Below the pieces are notes generated by a model. That model saw only the letters and a program-made list of their open reading frames with translations. It made no database searches and was not told where the DNA came from. Made by a program: the position numbers and the translations under genes. A DNA stretch of 64,000 nt from Pseudoselenomonas ruminantium (GTDB lineage: Bacteria; Bacillota; Negativicutes; Selenomonadales; Selenomonadaceae). The stretch spans positions 186,001 through 250,000 of the forward strand of contig SVCA01000002.1 of NCBI GenBank assembly GCA_015058625.1, written 5' to 3'. This document shows positions 53,121-60,834 of the stretch, one piece after another (position 1 is the first letter of the stretch; each line of letters begins with the position of its first letter).

Positions 53121-56100
53121 CACCCACGGGCGTAACATATTGGTGGCCGCTGCCGCCGGCTCCGGCAAGACGCGGGTACTGGTAGAGCGCATTATCCGTC
53201 AGCTCATTGACGGGGAGCTGGATGTGGATGAACTGCTGGTGGTGACCTTTACCAATGCGGCGGCGGCAGAAATGCGCGAGCGTATCGAGTCCGCGCTAGA
53301 AAAGGAACGGACAAAGGTTACCGACAAGCAGATGGCCGCCCGCCTTGAACGGCAGATGGTGCTTCTGACCGGGGCGGATATCTGCACCTTCCATTCCTTC
53401 TGTCAGCGGCTTATCCGTCAGCATATCGAAGCGATTGATGTGGACCCTAAGTTCCGTCTGGCCAGTGAGCAGGAACTGGTGCTGCTCAAAAACGACACCT
53501 TGGAAGCCCTGCTGGAAGAAAAATACGAGCGCCCCTTAGAAGCGGATAAAATGCCGCAATGGGAGGATTTTATTTCCTTTATGGACGATTACGGCGACGA
53601 AAAGGGCGATGAAGAAGTCAAGGCAGCCGTGCTGAAGCTGCATAATTTTGCCCAGAGCCAGCCCTTCCCCGAAAAATGGCTGATGAGCCAGCAGGAAAAA
53701 AATGGGGCTGACCTTGCCCATTCACCCTGGCTTACGGCGGCTGTGCCGGAAATGCGGGCGGGTCTGATGGCGGTTATCAGCCAATACGAAGAGGCGGCCG
53801 CCTTGGGAAAAACTGCTGATGACCCTGCGCTGACTGCCGCCTGGGTGCCTTATGGCGAATTGATGCAGCAGGATTTGGCAGGCCTTGACGCCATCCGTGA
53901 GGCCTTTAACGTGCTCGAAGCAATTCCTGACGGGCAAAAGTGGGATGAACTGGCCCGGCAGGTCAGCAAGTTTTCCTGGATTGCCATGCGGGGGAAAGTC
54001 TATAACGACCTCAAGACGCTCTATCCCGATATCCGTGAGCAGTTTAACAGCCGGCGGGATGCGGTGAAAAAGGCGTTGAAGAAGTTTGCCGACAATTACC
54101 TGAGTCAGGAGGCGGCGCAGATTGAGGAAGACATTGCGGCCAATCAGCGGACAGCTGCAATTTATGCCCAGCTGGCCATAGATTTTGGACGGTCGCTGCA
54201 GGCAGCCAAGAAGGAGCGCAACATTCTGGACTTCAACGATTTGGAGCATTTTGCGCTGGAAATTCTCTGCGTTGATGATGAGGACGGTTCGGTGGTGGCA
54301 AGTCCGGTGGCCCTTTCCCTGCAGGAAAAGTACAAATCCATCATGGTGGACGAGTATCAGGACACCAACGGTGTGCAGGAAGCTATCCTGAATCTGATTG
54401 CCCGGGAGGACAACCGCTTTACCGTTGGGGACGTGAAGCAGAGCATCTACCGCTTCCGCCTGGCCGACCCGTATCTCTTTCAGGCCAAATACGACACCTT
54501 TCCCGAAGAACCCGCGGCAGACGATAAAAATCAGCTCATCAACATGAAGCAGAACTTCCGCAGCCGCAGTGAGGTGCTGGCACCCATAAACTTTATCTTT
54601 GACCAGATTATGACCAGAGGCGCGGCGGATATTGAATACGATGCGAACAGTAAGCTCTACCCCGGCAAGGAGTATCCTGCCCATGAGCACAGCTTTGCCG
54701 GTGCAAGCGGGGCGCTGGAATTGGATTTAGTCCTGCGTGCTGGCAAGGAGGAAAAGGCCGCGCCTGCGGGAAGTGACAGCGAAGATGAGGCTGAGGATTT
54801 ATCCGGCTTCCATCTGGAAGCGGCCTATATCGCCAAGCGCATCGGTCAACTGATGGAGCAGGGGTATATGGTGCTCGACAAGGACAGCGACAGCTACCGT
54901 CCGCTGGAGTTCCGTGACATTGCGGTGTTGATGCGCGCGGTGAGCGGCAAGGCTAACATCCTGTTGGAAGCCATGCGGAAAAGGAGTGTACCTGCCTATG
55001 CCGATGTGGACGGCGGGTACTTTGAGGCGGCAGAAGTGCGCCTTATACTGGCCCTGCTTACGGTTATCGACAATGTGCGGCAGGATATTCCCTTGGCGGC
55101 GGTGCTGGCTTCGCCGATTGGCGGCTTTTCCATGGAGGAACTGGCTAAAATCCGTCTGGCTTCAGCTACGGGCGATTTGTATGACGGCCTCCTGGCCAGC
55201 TTTTCTCTGGACAGCAAATTGCCGCAGGACCTTGCATCCCGCACGGCAAAGTTTCAGGAAGAACTTGCTGCATGGCGCAGTTATGCCGTGAGCCACAGTG
55301 TGCCGGAACTTATCTGGCTGCTCTATCGGGAGACCGGCTACTACGATTATGTCGGCGGCCTCAAAGGCGGCCTCCTGCGTCAGGCCAACCTGCGCATGTT
55401 GGCAGACCGCGCGGCTGAATACGAGCGCAGCAATTATCGCGGACTTTTCCGTTTTCTGCGCTTTATCGAAAATCTCAAAAAGCGGGATACGGATTTATCC
55501 GTGGCCCGAACTTTAGGAGCCAGTGAAAATGTCGTGCGCATTATGAGTATTCACCGCAGCAAGGGACTGGAATTTCCCGTGGTCATCGTGGCGGATATGG
55601 CCAAGCAGTTCAATCTGCGTGATGCCATGGGCACTTTCCTGCTGCACAAGGAACTCGGCATTGGCGTGCGCATTGCAGAGCGCTCCAAGGTCGGGCGGCA
55701 AATCTATAAATCCCTGCCCTGGCAGGCAGTGGCGGCCAAAATCCGCGCCGAGTCCAAAGCGGAGGAAATGCGCATCCTCTATGTGGCCATGACCCGCGCA
55801 CGGGAAAAACTCATTCTGACGGGCGTAATCGCTGAGGACAGCGCCGAGAAAAAAGCCCAGGGCTACTGCCGTTATGTGGAAAGCGAGGTACCTCAACTGC
55901 CGGACTTTGCTATTAGCGGCGGCACGAGTTATTTGGATTGGGTGGCCGCCGCCCTTTGCCGTCATAGAGGGGCAGCTCCCCTGCGGAAGCTGGCCGGAGT
56001 AACGGCAGACGGTGGATTGGAACAGCAGTTAGAACCGGATGCGCAGGTGAAGATAAATATTTATTCGGAAGCAGAGGTGGCCGAAACTGCTGCTTCTGAA

Positions 56101-57009
56101 GAAGGCTCGGATGAACTCTTGCAGGCGGCCATGAACCTTTCGCCCATGCCTCCGTCTGCGGATAAGGAAAAGGTCGAGGCCATGCTGGACTGGCAGTACC
56201 CGGACTGGGGACTGGAACGTGTTCCGGCCAAACTTACGGTGACGGAGATAAAGCGCCGCTTTGCCGCAAGCAGCGAATGGGAAGATGAACTGCCTGCCGC
56301 CCGCCAGCTGATTGTGCTGAATGAAGCCGAAGAACTGGAAGCGGCAGAGCCTGAACTGTCAGAAGTTGACAAGTCAGAAATTGACCAGTCAAAAAATGAC
56401 CGGTCAAATATTGACTTGTCAAAAGCGGAGGATGCCGATTGGCCCCGTCCCCGTTTTATGCAGGAGCAGGAGAAAAAACTTTCGCCGATGGAACGGGGCA
56501 CCATCATGCACACGGTGATGCAGCGGCTGGACTTCCATGGTGATATAAGCTATCAGGGCATCAAAAAGCAGGTGGCAGCCATGGAAGCCAAGGGCATTTT
56601 GCCGGAAGGCGCCGGAAAAATCGTCTACATCAAGGGAATACAGAGCTTTTTCACCTCCGAAATCGGCCAGCTTGTGCAAAATGCCCGGGCACTTTACCGG
56701 GAACTGCCCTTCAGCCGGATGTTGAAAGCCAAGGACTTTTACCCGGAAGTCCAAGAGGAGGATGAGCGGGTCTTTACGCAGGGCGTCATCGACCTGCTGC
56801 TCGAAACGGCGGCAGGGGAGTTAATCCTCATCGACTACAAGACCGACAGGCTGACCGATGCAGCCCGCATCCGGCGGCGCTATCAGATTCAACTGGATTT
56901 GTACCGTCAGGCCGTCGAGGCCATCTTAGGCCGCAAAGTGGACAAAACCTATCTCTACCTGTTGCAAAATGGCAGTTTCGTGCCCATGGATGCAGAACAG
57001 GCAGGATAA
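53086..57009 (+). CDS. addA: AddA subunit of ATP-dependent helicase/nuclease AddAB
   Basis: The 1307-residue SF1A helicase-nuclease has Walker A (VAAAAGSGKTRVLVERI), NILDFNDLEHFAL, Walker B (VDEYQDTNGVQE), GDVKQSIYRFR, IHRSKGLEFPVV and YVAMTRAREKL. The C-terminal nuclease motif is LILIDYKTDRL. Together with AddB it unwinds and degrades DNA ends until a recombination hot spot. In the linker before the nuclease domain (residues ~1094-1113) there is a four-unit 5-residue repeat, encoded by TTGACNNGTCAA palindromes. ATG 53086 lies inside addB. Confidence 0.97.
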   Translation: MPYTKDQQKAIDTHGRNILVAAAAGSGKTRVLVERIIRQLIDGELDVDELLVVTFTNAAAAEMRERIESALEKERTKVTDKQMAARLERQMVLLTGADICTFHSFCQRLIRQHIEAIDVDPKFRLASEQELVLLKNDTLEALLEEKYERPLEADKMPQWEDFISFMDDYGDEKGDEEVKAAVLKLHNFAQSQPFPEKWLMSQQEKNGADLAHSPWLTAAVPEMRAGLMAVISQYEEAAALGKTADDPALTAAWVPYGELMQQDLAGLDAIREAFNVLEAIPDGQKWDELARQVSKFSWIAMRGKVYNDLKTLYPDIREQFNSRRDAVKKALKKFADNYLSQEAAQIEEDIAANQRTAAIYAQLAIDFGRSLQAAKKERNILDFNDLEHFALEILCVDDEDGSVVASPVALSLQEKYKSIMVDEYQDTNGVQEAILNLIAREDNRFTVGDVKQSIYRFRLADPYLFQAKYDTFPEEPAADDKNQLINMKQNFRSRSEVLAPINFIFDQIMTRGAADIEYDANSKLYPGKEYPAHEHSFAGASGALELDLVLRAGKEEKAAPAGSDSEDEAEDLSGFHLEAAYIAKRIGQLMEQGYMVLDKDSDSYRPLEFRDIAVLMRAVSGKANILLEAMRKRSVPAYADVDGGYFEAAEVRLILALLTVIDNVRQDIPLAAVLASPIGGFSMEELAKIRLASATGDLYDGLLASFSLDSKLPQDLASRTAKFQEELAAWRSYAVSHSVPELIWLLYRETGYYDYVGGLKGGLLRQANLRMLADRAAEYERSNYRGLFRFLRFIENLKKRDTDLSVARTLGASENVVRIMSIHRSKGLEFPVVIVADMAKQFNLRDAMGTFLLHKELGIGVRIAERSKVGRQIYKSLPWQAVAAKIRAESKAEEMRILYVAMTRAREKLILTGVIAEDSAEKKAQGYCRYVESEVPQLPDFAISGGTSYLDWVAAALCRHRGAAPLRKLAGVTADGGLEQQLEPDAQVKINIYSEAEVAETAASEEGSDELLQAAMNLSPMPPSADKEKVEAMLDWQYPDWGLERVPAKLTVTEIKRRFAASSEWEDELPAARQLIVLNEAEELEAAEPELSEVDKSEIDQSKNDRSNIDLSKAEDADWPRPRFMQEQEKKLSPMERGTIMHTVMQRLDFHGDISYQGIKKQVAAMEAKGILPEGAGKIVYIKGIQSFFTSEIGQLVQNARALYRELPFSRMLKAKDFYPEVQEEDERVFTQGVIDLLLETAAGELILIDYKTDRLTDAARIRRRYQIQLDLYRQAVEAILGRKVDKTYLYLLQNGSFVPMDAEQAG
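56366..56425 (+). repeat. Four 15-bp tandem palindromic units inside addA
   Basis: Units begin at 56366, 56381, 56396 and 56411. Each reads (T/A)TGAC-NN-GTCA(A/G) plus three bases: TTGACAAGTCAG, TTGACCAGTCAA, ATGACCGGTCAA, TTGACTTGTCAA. The 15-bp period equals five codons, so the protein shows x-D-x-S-x repeats (VDKSE, IDQSK, NDRSN, IDLSK). The position is a flexible linker between helicase and nuclease domains. The inner NN differs in every unit while the arms are kept. Confidence 0.92.
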
Positions 57010-57021
57010 AGGAGGAAATAT

Positions 57022-57807
57022 ATGCTATCAATGGAAGTGGCACAGGGGCTTCTGATTCCCTTTTTGGGAACTACTTTGGGCGCGGCCTGTGTCTATATCC
57101 TCAAAAAAGAATTAAAGACCGGTGTGCAAAAAGGCCTGACCGGTTTTGCCGCCGGGGTCATGGTGGCAGCCTCTGTCTGGAGCCTGCTGATTCCTGCCAT
57201 GGATGCCAGCGTCGGTATGGGCAAGCTGGCCTTCCTGCCTGCGGTGGTTGGCTTTTGGGCAGGGACACTTTTCCTGCTCATCCTTGACCATATCATTCCG
57301 CATCTGCACATGGACGCACAGGAGGCAGAGGGCATAAAATGCAAACTGCCCAAAAATATCATGCTGCTGCTCGCCGTGACGCTGCACAATATCCCCGAGG
57401 GGATGGCAGTCGGTGTCGTCTTTGCCGGCTGGCTGGCGGGCAATGCCGACATCACCTTGAGCGGGGCACTGGCCCTGTCCATTGGTATCGCCATCCAGAA
57501 CTTTCCCGAAGGCGCGATTATCTCCCTGCCCCTGCGGGCGGAAGGAATGAGTAAGCATAAGGCGTTTGTCAGTGGTATGCTTTCAGGCATAGTCGAACCT
57601 ATCGGCGCCCTGCTGACCATCGCCGCCGCCAGCCTTGTCCTGCCTGTTTTGCCCTACCTTCTGGCGTTCGCCGCCGGTGCCATGATTTATGTGGTTGTGG
57701 AAGAACTCATCCCCGAAATGTCCGCAGGCGAACACAGCAATATCGGTGTTATTACCTTTGCTGTAGGGTTCACTTTGATGATGACATTGGATGTGGCGCT
57801 GGGGTAA
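57022..57807 (+). CDS. ZIP family divalent metal transporter
   Basis: The 261-residue membrane protein has eight predicted helices and the ZIP metal-site motifs: HNIPEGMAVGVVFAG in helix IV and NFPEGAIISLPLRAEG in helix V. The loop HIIPHLHMDAQEAEG is His-rich. It resembles the ZupT/GufA branch, which imports zinc and other divalent metals. ATG 57022 follows AGGAGG, 12 bases after the addA stop. The 188-bp gap after it (57808-57995) is AT-rich and without a recognised feature. Confidence 0.92.
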   Translation: MLSMEVAQGLLIPFLGTTLGAACVYILKKELKTGVQKGLTGFAAGVMVAASVWSLLIPAMDASVGMGKLAFLPAVVGFWAGTLFLLILDHIIPHLHMDAQEAEGIKCKLPKNIMLLLAVTLHNIPEGMAVGVVFAGWLAGNADITLSGALALSIGIAIQNFPEGAIISLPLRAEGMSKHKAFVSGMLSGIVEPIGALLTIAAASLVLPVLPYLLAFAAGAMIYVVVEELIPEMSAGEHSNIGVITFAVGFTLMMTLDVALG

Positions 57808-57995
57808 AGTACATTACAAAATGTAAGTACCTAATGAAGTGGTGTATTTAGTTAGGCGTATTAGTAAAAAAAGGTCTTTCAGTCCCTGTAATATGGTATT
57901 AGTATATCGGAGGCAAGGTTTAGAAAAGTGATATTGCTATTATTCCAACTCTAGAATATAATATTATTGAAAGTTTATGGACAAAGGAGATTGTT

Positions 57996-58943
57996 ATGAC
58001 CTTTATATCTGCTAAAGAAGCTGCCGTCAAATGGGGGATTTCCCAGCGGCGGGTTTCGACTTTATGTGCCGAAAAGCGTATACACAATGCAGAAATGGTG
58101 GGAAATGTGTGGATTATCCCCGCGGATGCGGAAAAGCCGCAGGATGCGCGGAGTCTGCGTTATGTGGAAAAGCCGCAGGCGGGCGTGAAGCCCTTTTTGA
58201 AGTGGGCAGGCGGTAAAGGCCAGCTTTTAGCCGAGATTTCCGCCTACTACCCGTTTGGAAGCGGTCAGTTTACGAAGTATGCCGAGCCATTTGTGGGCGG
58301 CGGGGCCGTTCTGTTTGATGTGCTGAATAAATTTGACCTTGAAGCCGTTTACATCAGTGATGTGAACCGTGAACTGATTGGTGCCTACAAGTCCATCCGG
58401 GAGAATGTGGACGAGCTGATTGCCCGCCTGCAGGAATATCAGGCGGCATATCTGCCGGAACCTACCGAAGGGCGCAAGGCATATTATATGAAAATGCGTG
58501 CCCGTTTTAATGAATTAAAGCTGGCTGGCCGTGATGCAGATCAAGTGGAACGCGCCGCCCTGCTGATCTTTTTGAACAAGACCTGCTTTAACGGCCTTTA
58601 CCGCGTCAATAAAAAAGGTGCTTACAATGTGCCCATGGGGGCCTATAAGCGACCTTTGATTTGTGATGAAGAAAACCTGCGAGGCATTGCCGCGAAACTC
58701 CAAAATGTGGAGATCGTCTGCGGCGATTACAGCAAGGCACGGGACTTTATTGACGAGCATACCTTTGTGTATTTTGATCCGCCCTACCGTCCGCTGACCG
58801 CTACTGCCAGCTTTACCTCCTACACGGCGGACTGCTTTAATGATGATGACCAGATTGCTCTGGCCAAATTCGTTGACGAAATGGCAGACAGAGGGGCAAA
58901 AGTCGTCGTGAGGAAAGATAACAGTTATATGTATATTGGATAA
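57996..58943 (+). CDS. Dam-type GATC adenine methyltransferase with N-terminal HTH, C-terminus lost
   Basis: The first ~55 residues are a helix-turn-helix of the excisionase-like type (AAVKWGISQRRVSTLCAEKR). The DpnM/Dam core follows: motif X KPFLKWAGGKGQLL (~64), motif I AEPFVGGGAV, and motif IV DPPYRPLTATASFTSYT (~258). The expected next strand (GAKVVV followed by SNSD and a ~40-residue C-terminal part) is cut: after GAKVVV the protein runs RKDNSYMYIG and stops. DpnM-type enzymes continue with conserved residues (motifs VI-VIII). Activity is therefore doubtful. The DpnI-like gene starts 19 bases after the stop. Confidence 0.85.
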   Translation: MTFISAKEAAVKWGISQRRVSTLCAEKRIHNAEMVGNVWIIPADAEKPQDARSLRYVEKPQAGVKPFLKWAGGKGQLLAEISAYYPFGSGQFTKYAEPFVGGGAVLFDVLNKFDLEAVYISDVNRELIGAYKSIRENVDELIARLQEYQAAYLPEPTEGRKAYYMKMRARFNELKLAGRDADQVERAALLIFLNKTCFNGLYRVNKKGAYNVPMGAYKRPLICDEENLRGIAAKLQNVEIVCGDYSKARDFIDEHTFVYFDPPYRPLTATASFTSYTADCFNDDDQIALAKFVDEMADRGAKVVVRKDNSYMYIG

Positions 58944-58962
58944 AAATGCCGGAGGTATCTGC

Positions 58963-59733
58963 ATGGACATACATATGAATGCAGAATTAGGATTAAACTA
59001 CCATAGCCCTCAGCAGCAAGCACGAGTCATAACAGAATCATGGGCAGCTGAAAATATGTATTGTGTCATGTGTGGCGAACCGCACTTAGAGCATTTGCAA
59101 AATAATAAGCCGGTAGCTGATTTAATTTGCCCCAACTGCCAAAATACGTTTGAGTTAAAGAGTCATAATGGTCATTATGGTTCGATGATAGCCGATGGAG
59201 CCTATGAAACTATGATGTCCAGACTGCTAGATAATAATAATCCGCATCTGTTAGTTATGGAATATAATCGGCCTACATATATGGTGGATAATCTTTGGAT
59301 TATCCCTAGTTATTTCTTTACTACAGAAATCATCATCAAGCGTAAGCCATTGCCACCAACAGCTCGCCGTGCGGGATGGACAGGATGTAATATTGCGTGG
59401 AAAAATATCCCTGTACAGGGTAAAATTCCAATCATTTACCAACAGGAAATTATAGATCCAAAATTCGTGCGTGAAAAGGTGTTTGCTACAACGACATTAT
59501 CCACGGCAAAAATCCAGACTCGCGGTTGGCTGATGGATGTACTTTATTGTCTGGAACAAATGGGTAAAGAATATTTCACGCTTCGCGATGTATATCGTTT
59601 TACGGATTATTTGCAGGAGCGCCATCAAGAAAACCACAATGTTCAGCCCAAGATTCGCCAACAGTTGCAGGTTTTGCGAGACAAAGGCTTTGTGGAATTT
59701 CTAGGACGAGGTGAATATCGACTAAAACAATAA
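58963..59733 (+). CDS. DpnI-like methyl-directed restriction endonuclease (Gm6ATC)
   Basis: The 256-residue protein is a close, collinear match to pneumococcal DpnI (254 residues) as I recall it. It has the zinc-site cysteines Cys34/Cys37/Cys56/Cys59, the PD-(D/E)XK residues Asp53, Glu64 and Lys66 (PVADLICPNC, FELKS), PLPPTARRAGWTGCNI, and the C-terminal winged helix reading methylated DNA (RQQLQVLRDKGFVEFLGRGEYR). DpnI cuts GATC only when adenine is methylated. Start ATG 58963 has GGAGG 7 bases upstream. The gene is AT-rich compared with the truncated methylase. Downstream 59734-59894 is AT-rich without a recognised feature. Confidence 0.92.
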   Translation: MDIHMNAELGLNYHSPQQQARVITESWAAENMYCVMCGEPHLEHLQNNKPVADLICPNCQNTFELKSHNGHYGSMIADGAYETMMSRLLDNNNPHLLVMEYNRPTYMVDNLWIIPSYFFTTEIIIKRKPLPPTARRAGWTGCNIAWKNIPVQGKIPIIYQQEIIDPKFVREKVFATTTLSTAKIQTRGWLMDVLYCLEQMGKEYFTLRDVYRFTDYLQERHQENHNVQPKIRQQLQVLRDKGFVEFLGRGEYRLKQ

Positions 59734-59894
59734 TAAATAATATTATAATCTTCTATCGTGATGAGGATAAAATATCATGTTTTTAGGTCAGTTTTATAAC
59801 TGGCTTTTTTTATTTTTCTTTAGTAAAATCAAGGCTTAAAGCTAGATTGCCTAGAATAGATGCTGATATTAAAATAATGAAGATGAAACAATGC

Positions 59895-59952
59895 TTGCCA
59901 ATTTTGATGATCCTGTGTTATATTATCAATACGAAACGATCGAAAACGATCG
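59895..59952 (+). promoter_or_regulatory. Methyltransferase promoter with two CGATCG sites in the leader
   Basis: -35 TTGCCA (59895-59900), an 18-bp spacer and -10 TATATT (59919-59924) precede the gene. Just downstream are two direct repeats AAACGATCGA with CGATCG at 59937-59942 and 59947-59952, exactly 10 bp apart (one helical turn). This is a typical operator geometry. It contains GATC, the site of the neighbouring Dam/DpnI system, so methylation-dependent or repressor control is conceivable. Confidence 0.55.
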
Positions 59953-59982
59953 AAAGTAATAAACAACATAGGAGGTCTATTT

Positions 59983-60759
59983 TTGGACACAGCATTGGCA
60001 CTAAAGCCTGTACATAGAAAAAAGATAAAAAAATGGGAGCCGGAGGAATTTGAACTTAGAATGACCACACACTGGACATTTCCCAAGCGCGGCGATTGGG
60101 CTACCCATGATGCCAAGTGGCGCGGAAACTGGTCGCCCTATATCCCCCGCAACATCATGCTCCGCTACTCCCAGGAGGGCGATTGCGTCCTTGACCAGTT
60201 CGCCGGTGGCGGCACTACGCTTGTTGAGGCCAAGTTATTGAACCGCAATATCATTGGCGTGGATGTAAACGACGTTGCCCTTGAACGCTGCCGGGAAAAA
60301 ATCGACTTTGAGCATGAAGGAGCCAATGGCAAGGTTTATCTAAAGAAGGGAGATGCCCGGAACCTTTCCTTTATTCCCGACGAGCATGTTGACCTTATCT
60401 GCACTCACCCGCCCTATGCGGATATTATCAAGTACAGTGAGGATATAGAAGCAGACCTCTCTCGCTTGAAGATAGCCGATTTTTTGGTAGAAATGAAAAA
60501 AGTCGCAGGGGAATGCTACCGCGTGCTAAAAAAAGATAAGTTCTGCGCCATCCTGATGGGCGATACCCGCAAAAAAGGATGCATGGTTCCTATGTCCTTT
60601 GACGTGATGAAAATTTTTGAGGAAGCTGGCTTTACCCTCAAAGAATTGATAATCAAAGAACAGCACAATTGCCGAGCTACTGGCTATTGGAAAACCAACA
60701 GCGTCAAGTATAATTTTCTGCTGATTGCCCATGAGTATTTGTTTGTGTTTCGGAAGTAA
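59983..60759 (+). CDS. DNA methyltransferase (beta-class, N4-C or N6-A)
   Basis: The 258-residue amino-methyltransferase has the target-base motif IV (CTHPPYADIIKYS) near the middle and a SAM-binding motif I (DQFAGGGTTLVEAKLLNRNIIGVDVN) before it. The short N terminus reads WTFPKRGDWATHDAKWRGNWSPYIPRNI, a region seen in small type II methylases. The sequence specificity cannot be read. It starts at TTG 59983 with GGAGG 7 bases upstream; no alternative start matches. No cognate endonuclease other than the DpnI homologue is adjacent. Confidence 0.88.
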   Translation: MDTALALKPVHRKKIKKWEPEEFELRMTTHWTFPKRGDWATHDAKWRGNWSPYIPRNIMLRYSQEGDCVLDQFAGGGTTLVEAKLLNRNIIGVDVNDVALERCREKIDFEHEGANGKVYLKKGDARNLSFIPDEHVDLICTHPPYADIIKYSEDIEADLSRLKIADFLVEMKKVAGECYRVLKKDKFCAILMGDTRKKGCMVPMSFDVMKIFEEAGFTLKELIIKEQHNCRATGYWKTNSVKYNFLLIAHEYLFVFRK

Positions 60760-60834
60760 TACTAATTATTGGTTACGTTGTGGTATGTATAAAAATAGGG
60801 AATATGCTTTATGCTAGGCATATTCCCACTGATG

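Noticed and set aside
56366..56425. A CRISPR-like array
   Set aside because: The units are tandem 15-mers without spacers and lie in frame inside addA; no cas genes are in the window.
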